A DNA stretch of 64,000 nucleotides from NCBI GenBank assembly GCA_021292165.1, contig JAHFWL010001004.1:1-64000 (forward strand), read 5' to 3'. A program made the position numbers and the translations under genes. Positions within the stretch are counted from its first letter, which is position 1, and each line of letters begins with the position of its first letter. Positions 53,018 to 63,205 of this stretch are shown here, piece by piece. The DNA is from Shinisaurus crocodilurus (Eukaryota > Chordata > Lepidosauria > Squamata > Shinisauridae). The notes below the pieces were generated by a model. That model worked only from the letters and a program-made list of their open reading frames with translations. It was not told the DNA's origin and made no database searches.

Positions 53018-53283
53018 AAGAAAAGTAGAGTTGGAAGGGGCCTACCAGGCCATCGAGTCCAACCCCCTGCTCAATGCAGGAATCTAGGTCAAAGCATCTC
53101 TGACAGATGGCTGTCCAGCTTCACCTTGAATGCCTCCAGAGTGGGAGAGCCCACGACCTCCCTAGGTAGTTGATTCCATTGTCTTATTGCTCTGACAGTC
53201 AGGAAATTTTTCCTGATGTTTAGGTGGAATCTGGGTTCCTGTAACTTGAGCCCATTATTCCGTGTCCTGCAAACTGGGATGAT
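53018..53283 (-). mobile_element. CR1 3' end, duplicated partner 1
   Basis: CR1 3' UTR and last ORF2 codons, 263 bp (53021-53283), matching 53498-53760 with a single difference and sharing rare variants (CTACCAGG, CAGCTTCACC, CCCACGACC). It ends abruptly at GGGATGAT, which points to local duplication rather than separate insertion. Confidence 0.88.
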
Positions 53284-53483
53284 TCATACCCTTCCCAATC
53301 ATCCCGGAAGGGTGTGGATGGTTATGAGGCAGCAGAGCATTGCAAGGGGTGCTATATCACACCCTCTGAAGAAGACTGAATTGAGGGGGAAGCGTCCCTT
53401 AAGTGCCACTTTGAGAAATTGTGGCAAGCCAAGAGACAGGCGGATGAAGCTGCAATGAAATGGGGCATCAAAGCACCGTTGTA

Positions 53484-54050
53484 TCATAGAATCATAGAAA
53501 AGTAGAGTTGGAAGGGGCCTACCAGGCCATCGAGTCCAACCCCCTGCTCAATGCAGGAATCTAGGTCAAAGCATCTCTGACAGATGGCTGTCCAGCTTCA
53601 CCTTGAATGCCTCCAGAGTGGGAGAGCCCACGACCTCTCTAGGTAGTTGATTCCATTGTCTTATTGCTCTGACAGTCAGGAAATTTTTCCTGATGTTTAG
53701 GTGGAATCTGGGTTCCTGTAACTTGAGCCCATTATTCCGTGTCCTGCAAACTGGGATGATCGAGAAGAGATCCTGGCCCTCCTCTGTGTGACATCCCTTC
53801 AAATACTGGAAGAGTGCGATCATATCTCCCCTCAGTCTCCTCTTCTGAAGGCTAAACATGCCCAGTTCTTTCAGTCTCTCCTCATAGGGCCTTGTTTCCA
53901 GTCCCTTTATCCTTGTTGCCCTCCTCTGAACCCTCTCCAGTTTGTCTATGTCCTTCTTAAAGTGAGGTGCCCAGAACTGGACGCAGTACTCAAGATGAGG
54001 CCTAACCAGTGCCGAGTAAAGGGGAATTAGCACTTCCCGCGATTTGGAAG
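53484..54050 (-). mobile_element. CR1 LINE 3' part, duplicated partner 2
   Basis: Minus-strand frame of 155 codons (53566-54033) from [20 protein letters not shown] to the stop, with a 3-bp deletion in RRATRMIKG (one residue lost, frame kept). The tail ATCATAGAATCATAGAAAAG starts at about 53484. Confidence 0.92.
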
Positions 54051-54396
54051 ATTTGGTATCTGATCACTGTAAAAGGTGAGAGCGATTCCAAGGCACGTAA
54101 ATCAAGCAGATACGATCAGATTCATCCAGGAGGCTCATCGGGTAGAGCGGGAAACATGACTCTGTGAGCACAGAGTTCAAATAATCCCAGCAGTTTCAAG
54201 GCTACTGACAGTTTCTCAGCCTCAGTTGCCAAGACTGAGGGGTAGGGATAGGGAAATGGCCTGGGTAGGAGTGCAAATTAATTTGCAGAGTTGCGGTCCA
54301 TTCGTGCAACCCACCTAGAATGTGGAAACCCAGTAGCAGAAGAGAATTTGGAATGCAACAAAAGAGTAAAGTGGCTATGGACTATGCTGGCAGTGG
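54051..54396. other. No gene (contains the tRNA-like fragment)
   Basis: Apart from the tRNA-like piece nothing is recognised. Confidence 0.4.
54129..54190 (+). other. tRNA-like fragment
   Basis: GGCTCATCGGGTAGAGC resembles a tRNA D-arm with A box, and AGAGTTCAAATAATCCC a T-arm with B box, about 35 bp apart. The acceptor stem does not close and the anticodon arm is unclear, so this is a tRNA pseudogene or SINE head, not a functional tRNA. Confidence 0.35.
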
Positions 54397-54455
54397 GGGG
54401 AGTTGATGGGAGTTGTAGGCCAACACTTCTGGAGGACACCAGATCGGGTGTGAAA
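54397..54455. mobile_element. M1-type MITE right half, decayed
   Basis: GATGGGAGTTGTAGGCCAAC, then CTTCTGGAGGACACCAGATC. Terminal repeat lost. Confidence 0.6.
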
Positions 54456-56205
54456 GTTGGAATAAAGCATGCAAATCAAATACTGCCCCAGTATTACTAG
54501 GCTAACAGCACCATGTAGATAGAGGTATCTGGGCAGATGTTCAAACCTTTTATGGATGGGTTTCTCTGGCAATTAGCCAGCACCAGAAGAAAACAGACAG
54601 AAGAAAAGAACACTGAATTCTACAAAAAGCATAAACATTAACTACATTTATGTCAATGTTCCCAGTCTGCATCATACATTTAAACCCAGTAGTGTAGTGG
54701 TCATTTTTGAAGTGCAGGAGCTCATTTTGACAGCCCCGAAGCCTCTCCTCAAGGGAAAATCAATAGTCACACCCCCAGGAGGGAGGGAGGAAGAGGGAGA
54801 TGCATATCTTGCTTTTCTATTATTATACTCAAAGGAGCTGCTAACACGGTTAGAAACTCTATCATAATACACAGACATCCAACACAAACAAACAAACCAC
54901 TGATAAAATCTTGCAATTAAGCTTACAAGGCATTGCTGCAATCCTATGCATAGTTACCTGGATGTAAGCTCCATTAAACTCAGTGCTGCTTCTGGATGCA
55001 TCGGTTCAATTTGAAAAACACATGGGGCTTGAACAAAAGATCTCCAGTCAGCTGAAATGCAACCTTTAATGGGTTGGGTGCTGTTCATTTCTTCAATTGT
55101 TGTGCTTTTCACTGCGTTTTCAAGTTATTTGTTTTATGGTATGCTGGCTGGGGCATGCTGGGAGTTGTAGGCCTTTTTTTTGTCTAAACATGCACAGGAT
55201 TGTGCCTTTAGGCACCTTGAGCACCATTTTTTTTTAGCTCTATGTGGTTCAAAATGTGGTTTGTATAGTGGTTCTAAAGTGCAACATTGGGTAAATTCAC
55301 ATTAAAATGCCAAGTGAACAAATTTCTCCCGCATCCCTACGAGCAAAATCAGAATTTTCTGGATGCAGAATTTGCAATCTTCAGTGCCAAGTTCTGGACA
55401 TCTTGCTTCTAACTTGGGGTTTAAAAACTAATAATTTGGGGGGGGGGCACTATCTCTGACTATGTGAAAGAAGACCCCCTTCCTCTTTCATAAGGGGACT
55501 CTCGGACACTTCCAAATAAGCTTGTTTCAAACAGGAACATATTTTCACAGAGAAGTGAATTTCTCCTGCCGTTTGAGTGAGCAGGTCACATACTGAACAA
55601 ACAACAAGGAGGCTTAAAGGGGGGCAAGGCAAGGAGAAATTGCAGAGAGAAATCCAAAGGAGCAGACAGAGCAAAGCCCAGGCGGGGCACTTTAACCTCC
55701 TTCTGTCTCTGAGACCTCGTCTCTTGCATTCCGCTGAGTGATAGGAGCGAGTGTCCTAGTTTAAAAGCAGACAGGCAGAGAGGGCTGCCCCATTCATTCA
55801 CCACGGCATGGACACTGACAGCACGTCCTCCTGAGGCCAGCGGGAGTCCCACCTTCCTATGCAGATGCTGGGCATCCAATCCACAGGTCAGAATCGGGGC
55901 TGAATGAGTCGCTTGATCCATTATTGTGAACATTTCTCCCCCCACCACCACCACCACCACCACCATTAAAACTGGAGATGCATTCTAGTCTCCAGGGCCC
56001 CCGACAGGGTTTATTCATAGAGTGTGTGAAAGAATAAAGGACAAGTTGACAAGGGAAGGGGTAGATGGGTAGAGTGGGAGTCATAATGGATTTGCACTGT
56101 TCTTATAGTTATTGTTGTTTTAGCTGTGGTATTTTATATAATTTTAATACTGTTTCTGATTTAATTAAATTTTTAACTTTTGTATTTTTCTATTTATATG
56201 TTTTA

Positions 56206-56251
<46 letters not shown>

Positions 56252-56351
56252 CACAGGTTACATGGAGTTACCTCTTGCAGGACAGAGTAGGGAGGGACTT
56301 TTCATATCTTCCTTCTTTATTACACCCTGGCTATCAAACAAAACTTAAAAG
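54456..56351. other. No gene; MITE remnant and two triplet repeats
   Basis: An M1 core remnant lies at 55141-55173 (ATGCTGGCTGGGGCATGCTG, GGAGTTGTAGGCC). (CCA)n is at 55943-55965 and (GAT)n at 56208-56251, preceded by AT-rich tail-like sequence. Short overlapping frames across (CCA)n are not genes. Confidence 0.42.
56208..56251. repeat. (GAT)n microsatellite
   Basis: About 14 GAT units following an AT-rich, LINE-tail-like stretch (TATTTATATGTTTTA). Confidence 0.9.
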
Positions 56352-56552
56352 CAGTGGAGGCTGATAGTGCCAATGTCAGTGGCACTGTTTATCCACTCCA
56401 GGTTTCAGTCTGAACCTTTAGGGAGCTAGCCACGGTGCTGAAACCCTCCCCCCAAAATAGGTTCAGCACCCGGGATAACTCCTTTAAGGCTCATGCTGGA
56501 GCCTGGAGTGGATACACAGCCCCACTGACATTGGAGCCGCTAGACTCCACTG
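56352..56552. mobile_element. MITE family M3, best copy (201 bp)
   Basis: CAGTGGAGGCTGATAGTGCC and TTATCCACTCCAGGTTTCAG at the left are mirrored by GAGCCTGGAGTGGATACACA and GGAGCCGCTAGACTCCACTG at the right. Inner arms pair as well (GGTGCTGAA with TTCAGCACC). Flanks CTTAAAAG and CTGGAAAG match at 6 of 8. hAT-like by its CAG..CTG ends and 8-bp flank. Confidence 0.82.
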
Positions 56553-56562
56553 CTGGAAAGGC

Positions 56563-56733
56563 ATAGATTCATAGATCATAGAGTTGGAAGGGGCCTACAA
56601 GGCCATCGAGTCCAACACCCTGCTCAATGCAGGAAACTAGAGGAGGGGTCTCCCATCCAAGTAATAACCAGGCCTGACCCTGCTTAGCTTTCCACGCTCA
56701 GACAAGCGGAGCCAGCGTGAGCCACAGGCCTGT
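56563..56733 (-). mobile_element. 5S-rRNA-derived SINE with CR1 tail, copy 3
   Basis: Minus strand: ACAGGCCTGTGGCTCACGC, then GTCTGAGCGTGGAAAGCTAA, GCAGGGTCAGGCCTGG and TTATTACTTGGATGGGAGAC, then the CR1-type end with (CTATGAAT). The most complete copy of the three. Confidence 0.85.
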
Positions 56734-57302
56734 TCATCAATAACTGCTGCAACTGGAGCTGGATCCAGATTTGAGCTGGATCAACTGTGCGGGTGGAAGC
56801 ACAGACTTCCCTGACCCCTCCTTCCCACATCAGCCCCTCCCAACCCCCAACCCCCCAAAATGCTACACAGAATCAGAAGAGTCTACTGAATGAGGTGAGC
56901 TATGGAGAGCCTGCTGAATGAGGTGAGCTATGGAGTCTGTGGGGATCCCCAAAAATCGGGTGGAGGGATCATCCACAAGGCTGGCCAGCCAGCCCTTCTT
57001 CTCATGAAAGGTTCCTTCTTCTTGCAGAAGGCAGATCCTGGATCCAGCCCTATACTGGGATGATCACTGTGAATACAGGTCTATGGCCCTATCCGGCCAT
57101 TCTAGTCCCGCATTTGATCAGAGTCAAGTGAGGGGGAGTGGCGGGAGGGCGTGCTAGCTGCACCCCTTGTCACCCTTACTGTCCACGACTTAGAAGGTCA
57201 AGTGTCTCCCGCAGGAGGTTGCTGATCTTCCAGGGTTTTGAATTTTGCAGGGAGCCTGCAGGAGTAGAGCGGGGCTCCCCACGGCATGGCATCTATTCAC
57301 CC
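56734..57302. other. No gene recognised
   Basis: A short tandem (AATGAGGTGAGCTATGGAG, twice at about 56890-56937). Nothing else recognised. Confidence 0.42.
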
Positions 57303-57650
57303 ACCCAGAAGAAATGAATACTTCACACAGCGCATAGTTAAACTATAGAATTCACTTCCACAAGATGTAGCGATGGCCACCAATTCGGAGAGCTTCCAAA
57401 GGGGATTTGGAGAAATTCATGAAGGCGTTCTAAGGGCTACTGGTCCTGATTGGCTATATGCTACCTCCAGTATCAGAGGCAGTGTGCCTAGCTACTCCAG
57501 TTGCTGGGGAACATGGGTGGGAGGGTGCTATTACACTCATGTCCTGCTTGTGGGATCCCGTGGGCAGCTGGTTGGCCACTGTCAGCATCTGGACTAGATG
57601 GACCCTTGGTCTGATCCAGCAGGGCTCTTCTGATGCTCTAATGTTCTTAT
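57303..57650 (+). mobile_element. CR1-clade (L3-like) LINE 3' end
   Basis: FTQRIVKL-NSLPQDVAMAT-like reading with errors, then ATGCTACCTCCAGTATCAGA, GAACATGGGTGGGAGGGTGC and TGGACTAGATGGACCCTTGG then TCTGATCCAGCAGGGCTCTT to ATGTTCTTA. Same family as 36612-37260, opposite strand. Confidence 0.78.
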
Positions 57651-57994
57651 CTTACCAACTCATGGAGAGTGATGGAAACAGCAACAAGGTTGGCAAAGGA
57701 GGGGGTGGTGTTAATGTGCTTGTCCCCACTCTCTGTCATGCAGTTCTAATGACACAGGGGGTTAGAATGCCCAAATAGAGCTAATATGTAACCACAAAAG
57801 ACTTCGCTGCTGTTTGGCCACTAATTGTGAACTTTGAAAGTGCATGTTCCAGCACGTTCCAGCACAGTTCACCCAGTACTCCAGCTCAAGATGCTTTGAT
57901 GCCCTGGACAAAATTAAAATATATACCTGTGTTGGTTTAGGGATGGGATCCAACAGCTACAGTAGGGTAATACTAGGCTTAGGAGCATCTAAAT
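57651..57994. other. No gene recognised
   Basis: Nothing recognised. Confidence 0.4.
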
Positions 57995-58114
57995 CAGCCT
58001 TCTCCTCCAACCTGTTGTCTTCCAGATGTGTTGGTGTACTATTGGCCATGCTGGCTGTGGATGATGGGAGTTGTAGTCCAACACATTTGGAGGGCAGCAG
58101 GTTGGGGAAAGCTG
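57995..58114. mobile_element. hAT MITE, M1 relative (120 bp)
   Basis: CAGCCTTCTCCTCCAACCTG and AGCAGGTTGGGGAAAGCTG at the ends, with GGGAGTTGTAGTCCAACAC inside. Flanks do not match, so the copy is old. Confidence 0.65.
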
Positions 58115-58199
58115 AACGAAAGTGTCACAAAATACTGAGCAGGTTCTCAAGGTCTTCAGAACAACAGTGGGGAAGGCTGGGTACATGCAGGTGTAACTT

Positions 58200-58370
58200 A
58201 GGCTTGGACAAATCTTCCAATTTCCGTTTCCCATTTTCCAATCTTAATTTCAGTTTATCACAAACTCTGGAGTTTTTAAAAGTTCGCAGAAAAATTCATA
58301 CGCATTTTTGAGCACATCTCTCCAAATCCGTGCATTTTTGTAAGCAATTTGGCCTAATATACTGTCAGAC
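58200..58370. repeat. Degenerate interspersed repeat, family R1
   Basis: TAGGCTTGGACAAATC, TAATTTCAGTTTATCACAAA, ACGCATTTTTGAGCACATCT and GTAAGCAATTTGGCC recall 2.5-2.7 kb and 61.2-61.6 kb. Confidence 0.45.
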
Positions 58371-59500
58371 CTGGCTCCCTTGAAACACCAGCAACCAAAC
58401 AAACACATGTTAAAGAAGCAGCAAAGTCCTTTATTACAATAGGACACAAACACCGGCACCCCACAAGAGTCCACAGATCAGAGTTCTTAGTGAGCCCAAA
58501 TTCAAATAAACTCAGATAATCCAAACAGGAGCCAGAAACGGGCTTGAAAGATTTCATCAACGTTGCCTCCGGAAAATCCTGCGAATTACTTGGGAAGATA
58601 GGCGAACAAATGTCAGTGTACTGGAAGAAGCAAAGACTACTAGCATTGAAAAAATGATCCTTCAACGCCAACTTCAGTGGACCGGTCATGTTGTTCGAAT
58701 GCCTGACTGCCGTCTCCCAAAGCAGTTACTTTATTCCCAACTCAAGGATGGAAAGCGGAATATCGGTAGTCAATATAAGAGGTTTAAAGATGTTCTTAAG
58801 GCTAATCTAAAAAAATGCAATATAAACATCAAAAACTGGGAAGCTCTGGCCCATGAACGATCTAAATGGAGGTTGGCCTTTCACAAAGGTTCTATGGACT
58901 TTGAAGAAGCTCGAGTGCAAGGTGAAAGGGAGAAACGTGCTAAGCGAAAAGCATGTCAAATGAATCCTTTACAAAACCATCTTCCATCTGGCAACCTGTG
59001 TCCTCACTGTGGGAAGCTGTGTGGATCTAGAATTGGCCTCCACAGTCACTTACGGACCCATCGCTAGAGTCTACACAATTTTCTTTAGAATTTTCCTCCT
59101 TTTAAAAATCTCCTTTTTGTAAATTTTCTTTTTTATCCTGGAAGACAACCTTACTTGGTCACGAGTGATGCCCAAGGTGCATGGGATTCAAGGCATGCAT
59201 TAGTTCAGGGTTCAGGAGAAGTCCAAGCAAAGGAGAGTCCAGTGCCAGTGATGTGGCACCCACAAACCTCTTTTGCTTCTGTGTCTGCTTTTATGAGAGG
59301 CAGGGTGACTAGAGTTCCTCACTCATCAATCTCTAGTCCTAGGGGGGAAATTAGCCTGGAGTTGAGAACTCTGTCTCATTGGATGTTGGTTCATCTATCT
59401 TTTCCGCCACTGACATTGCCTATGAGACAGTCTTGGGCGTCCCTTTTCCTCAATTGAGTCTCCCTTTTGGCTGCTTATCAAAGAATGTTCCCCAGGCTGC
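58371..59500 (-). mobile_element. LTR-like segment on minus strand, interrupted by a LINE
   Basis: Minus-strand order: a CTCATAAAAGCAG TATA-like box near 59290, an AATAAAGGACTTTGCTGC polyadenylation-type signal near 58430, then GGGAGCCAGGTCTGACA as the 3' edge at 58371. The zinc-finger LINE at 58545-59175 lies between. No internal coding domain seen. Tentative: a solo LTR is the best reading, but the 5' boundary is unknown. Confidence 0.35.
58545..59175 (+). mobile_element. LINE ORF2 C-terminus with C2H2 zinc finger, copy 2
   Basis: It extends further 5' than copy 1: FHQRCLRKILRITWEDRRTN, then ILQRQLQWTGHVVRMPD, the basic segment GEREKRAKRKACQ and CPHCGKLCGSRIGLHSHLRT. The 137-codon stretch at 58654-59067 differs from 11227-11640 at only a handful of positions, so both copies are young relative to other LINEs here. 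The ACTTGGTCACGAGTGAT end is shared. Confidence 0.82.
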
Positions 59501-60009
59501 AGACACTTTTTCCCAGGCAAGCTCTGGCTGTAGTTGAGAAGGAGTACCTGGACCCCCTTGACTGCGTTCTCCTGTGAAACCAGGTAGATACTAATTCCTG
59601 GCACCCTGACGCTCCATACCTTGACTACTAGGGAAGATACACGAACCTTGGGGGGGGGGCTCGCTGCTCTCCACGGCTCGCCTCTCCACGGGGGCAGCCC
59701 CCCCGCCTCGATCTTCTGAGCGGCATGGAGCAGTTCTCCATGCCACTCGAGCCGCCGGCGCTGGTCCCGTCGCGTCACATCTGGCCCCGGAAGTGACGCG
59801 ACGGGGCCAGTATTTTCACAGCCTGAGTGGGGCAGGGAAAGAGTTGTTGGTTGTGATGTGTGAGGAATCCGATAGGGGGAGAAAATGTGACAGATTCTCA
59901 CAATTCGCACACACACACACACACACACACACGGATTTCTGTTCGTTAGCCCCGTGCTGGTGTCAACGTGCTGTTGTGCGAGTTGAGCCAGCTCATGGAC
60001 TTCTGTCTC
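59501..60009. other. No gene; (AC)n at 59908-59932
   Basis: A CpG-rich patch at 59650-59820 contains GACGCGACGGGGCCAG and its near mirror CTGGTCCCGTCGCGTC (around 59760-59810), a local inverted repeat. Nothing else recognised. Confidence 0.45.
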
Positions 60010-60156
60010 TAAGATGGGCTGTGGTTTGCACATTTAAAAAAACAAAAACATTAAGGCAATTTTGCAAATTGCATAAATTTATGCAAATTGAGCAAATAGC
60101 GCGATTTGCGCACATTTCCTTAGTGTTTTTTTTTTAAAAAATGTGCAAACCACGGC
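60010..60156. mobile_element. Foldback MITE, about 145 bp, TA-flanked candidate
   Basis: GATGGGCTGTGGTTTGCACA at the left is mirrored by TGTGCAAACCACGGCCCATC at the right, with A/T-rich inner arms. TA stands just outside each end, giving a possible Tc1/mariner-type TA duplication. Noncoding. Confidence 0.72.
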
Positions 60157-60961
60157 CCATCTAGTCCTCAGAAAAAGCCCCGACTCTGCCCGCTTCCAGT
60201 CCTTGGATCAGAAGCAAGCAGGGAGGCCGTCGAACTCAAAGAAGACAGATTTCCCAGCATCAGCACATCCCCAGTTGTTTAGCTTGCCTCCGTGGTTTGG
60301 TCCGCCCTGCTCCCTGCATAGGAAGAGTTCCTCATGGGCTCCTTAACTACATGTGCTCTCTAACCCCTGGGGTTCAGCCCTGCTCACATTTGTGGGGCGG
60401 CTACAAACTTTGCACCTCCCTGAATGCCAATGAATGGAGCTTGCTACTTGTTAAGACTCATGAAAATAAGTCTCTCAGCAGCTACAGAAACAGTCGTGGG
60501 AAAGCAGGTGTTCAGGAGTGCAAGGGCAGGTTGCTTAAGACGTGGGGAAATTCCCTGAGTGGTAGCCTTTTGAACCCAGAATGATGCGCACACATGTCTT
60601 CCTTGTTCTAGGCTGAGCCCCTTGCTCTCCTGCACCTCAGAAGATGGATGTCTCATTCGGTCCAATGACCTTACCTGTGGGAGGCCGACATTTCCAAAGC
60701 AGTTAGTGTGGGTTTGCTGTCAGCTTGCTCCTAACCCTTTCCATCACACTGGGGGAAAGGAGCTCTGAGCAGGGTGAGGTGTTCTCGGTCCCCTCATGCT
60801 GCAGAATATAAATGGAACTTTATCAGCCTCTGATGGATCTCAGCGACCCGGCCAAAGCAGAGGTGTGTTGAAATCTCAGAAGTCGACCGAATGCCCTGCA
60901 TGGGTGGAGTTCCTCCCTTGGCCCTGCCTGTGATAAGCAAAAGCAGGATGTATGATGCAAA
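60157..60961. other. No gene recognised
   Basis: Nothing recognised. GGATGTAT just before the next SINE also occurs after it. Confidence 0.42.
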
Positions 60962-61191
60962 AGCCAGTGTGGCGTAGTGGTGAGAGTGTCGGACTGGGAC
61001 TCGGGAGATCCGGGTTCTAGTCCCCGCTCGGCCATGTAACTCACTGGGTGACTTTGGGCCAGTCACTGACTCTCAGCCTAACCTACCTCACAGGGTTGTT
61101 GTGAGGATAAAATGGACAGGAGGAGGAGGAGGATTATGTAAGCCGCCTTGGGTTCCTTGCAGGACAAAAGGCGGGGTATAAATTAAATAAA
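60962..61191 (+). mobile_element. tRNA-derived SINE, family S1, copy 3
   Basis: GCCAGTGTGGCGTAGTGG (A box), GGGTTCTAGTCCCC (B box), the core CTCAGCCTAACCTACCTCAC, GTAAGCCGCCTTGGG and GGCGGGGTATAAAT with a short AAAT tail. GGATGTAT occurs upstream (60946) and right after the tail (61192), a probable short target duplication. Confidence 0.9.
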
Positions 61192-61199
61192 TGGATGTA

Positions 61200-61600
61200 T
61201 AAGAATTTCGTTTCAGTTCATTTTTGATCAGGATTTTACCCAGTTCGCACCTTTCCAGACTGAACACAGATTCAGATGCGATCTGCAATCCAAGTCCATA
61301 CATTTCTGAGCTTGCCACACGATTCGCAGACCAAAATTTAAAAACTGCGTCCAACAGTATGCACACATTTCAAACATGTGTACATTTTTTTTTAAAAAAA
61401 AAAAATGCGTACACTTCAAAACTGCATACAATGTATGCGTGCATTTGGGAAAATGTGCACAGAAATACACCTGGATTTTCATGCTAAAAGACAAAAACAA
61501 AGCTCGCCATCTGATATGGGCACAAGTCAGAATGAACTTTTGAGATGGAATCCGAAGAACTTCAATGAGCTCGAGCTTTCCTGATTGATTCACACATGCC
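61200..61600. repeat. Degenerate interspersed repeat, family R1 (reverse copy)
   Basis: TTTCAGTTCATTTTTGATCA, CAATCCAAGTCCATAC, a poly-A tract and TGTATGCGTGCATTTGGGAA, in mirrored order compared with 3190-3570. Confidence 0.5.
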
Positions 61601-62173
61601 TAATTTTATTCTGCCATCTGTATGCAGGTTTAGAGCAGAGAGAAAAGGCAAGGAGAGTTGTGTGGGTGGTTAGCCTCAGGCAGCCTGGAAGGTCCTCGAG
61701 ACAGGGTCGGTTGGGGTGCCTGGATTCCAGCAGTCATCGTGGCTGAGGTCATGGTGAAGAACAAGTTTACTTAGCAAACTGAAAATCTGCTTGTTGCTAC
61801 AGCATTAAAGAAAGGGAAGCGCGGTTTCTAGAATAAAGCATCCTACCAAAACAAGTGTGTGAGTGCATAGACAGTCTATGCCAGGGGGATTGAATCTTTG
61901 GCCGTGACCTCTTCCCCTGAGCCCACTCCTTTCCCACAGGCCACCAACTATTCTGGTGGTTTACTGGTTTTGTACTTCTTTTCCCCCATGCTAAAAGGTT
62001 GAAATGCCTCTCCTAACGTCGAATGGCTGCCAGCAAGAGCTTGAAGCTATGCTGGAATTATTATTATTTTTTGTAATTGTTATCTCAAGTTAATGAGATC
62101 ACTCAGGACCTCCCCTTTTGCCTTTGGCTCCGCCCACCACTGGAATGTGGTCCCCAAGAGCTTCTTCGACACT
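61601..62173. other. No gene recognised
   Basis: Phrases at 62100-62170 (GCTCCGCCCACCACTGGAAT, CCCAAGAGCTTCTTCG) do not match a known family by eye. Nothing supported. Confidence 0.4.
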
Positions 62174-62223
62174 GAGGCCCTAGGGCTCTCCCACACTGGA
62201 GGCATTCAAGGTGCAGCTGGACG
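62174..62223 (+). mobile_element. CR1 3' end, left segment (split by hAT)
   Basis: CACACTGGAGGCATTCAAGG then TGCAGCTGGACG, cut at the target site of the GC-rich hAT. It resumes at 62813. Confidence 0.88.
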
Positions 62224-62812
62224 CAGGACCGGTGCAGGGCAGTTTGGCGCCCCAGGCGAAAAAATATTTAGCGCCCCCCCCTCTCCAAAGCAAAAAAAAC
62301 AAAACCCTGCGCCGCCACCACCAACCTACCTTCCCCCCCCCGCCCTGGCTGCGGCGGCGGCGGCTGCTGCTGCTGCGGCGAAGGTAGGTGACGGGGGGGT
62401 GACGGGGGGGTTGGGGGGGTGGCGATGGTGGTGGGAGGCGCAGCGGCGGGCGAGCGAGCGAGCGGGTGGGCGGAGGCGCGGCGGCGGCTGCTGCTGCTGC
62501 GGCTGCTGCGACGAAGGTAGGTGACGGGGGGTGACGGGGGGGTTGGGGGGGTGGCGATGGCGGTGGGAGGCGCAGCGGCGGGCGAGCGAGCGAGCGGGTG
62601 GGCGGAGGCGCGGCGGCGGTGGCAGGCAGGAGGGTGGGGAGGCGGAGGCCTGGCGGGGGAGGCGGAGGCCTGGCGGGGACGGCGCAGCGGCAGCGAAGAG
62701 GAGCGCAGCGTTTCGCGCCCTCTTCAGCCGCGCGCCCTCTTCAGCCGCGCGCCCTCTTCAGCCGCGCGCCCTAGGCAACCGCCTAGTTGGCCTAGCGGTA
62801 GCGCCGGCCCTG
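62224..62812. mobile_element. GC-rich hAT element, copy 2 (589 bp)
   Basis: CAGGACCGGTGCAGGGC at the left and GTAGCGCCGGCCCTG at the right. Flanks at 62216-62223 and 62813-62820 are both GCTGGACG, and deleting the element restores the CR1 phrase. The interior contains a 133-bp tandem duplication (units starting 62381 and 62514). No transposase. Confidence 0.94.
62381..62640. repeat. 133-bp tandem duplication inside the hAT
   Basis: Two units beginning AAGGTAGGTGACGGGG, each with GTGGCGATGG, GGCGAGCGAGCGAGCGGG and GGAGGCGCGGCGGCGG. Confidence 0.85.
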
Positions 62813-62935
62813 GCTGGACGGCCATCTGTTAGGGATGCTTTGACCTGGATTCCTGCATTGAGCAGGGGGTTGGACTCGATGGCCTTGTAGGTCCCTTCTA
62901 ACTCTACTTTTCTATGATCCTGTGATTCTATGACC
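62813..62935 (+). mobile_element. CR1 3' end, right segment
   Basis: Continues from 62223 after the duplicated GCTGGACG: GCCATCTGTTAGGGATGC to the tail TTCTATGATCCTGTGATTC. Confidence 0.9.
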
Positions 62936-63099
62936 CCTTCCAATTTTCATGCAAACATTTAAAAATAAAATCTCTAAGTTTGGGACAAACTGAACTTAAG
63001 ATCAGAAAAAAATTAGAAACTGAAACTGATAGACTGGTCCATCCCTGGTTGTGAATGTTTCATTTCATGTATTCAATGTATTAGTCACCCTATAACTGA
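62936..63099. repeat. Degenerate R1-type fragment
   Basis: AATTTTCATGCAAACATTT and GAAACTGAAACTGATAGACT then GGTCCATCCCTGG recall the other R1 pieces. Short and decayed. Confidence 0.4.
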
Positions 63100-63158
63100 A
63101 GCATTGAGCAGGGGGTTGGACTCAATGGCCTTGTAGGCCCCTTCCAACTCTACTTTTC

Positions 63159-63160
<2 letters not shown>
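63100..63160 (+). mobile_element. CR1 extreme 3' end, 60 bp
   Basis: GCATTGAGCAGGGGGTTGGA to CTACTTTTCTATT, merging into (ATT)n instead of the usual octamers. Confidence 0.85.

Positions 63161-63203
<43 letters not shown>
63161..63203. repeat. (ATT)n microsatellite between two LINE ends
   Basis: About 14 ATT units lying between the CR1 3' end and the L2-like 3' end, whose tails face each other. Confidence 0.9.
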
Positions 63204-63205
<2 letters not shown>

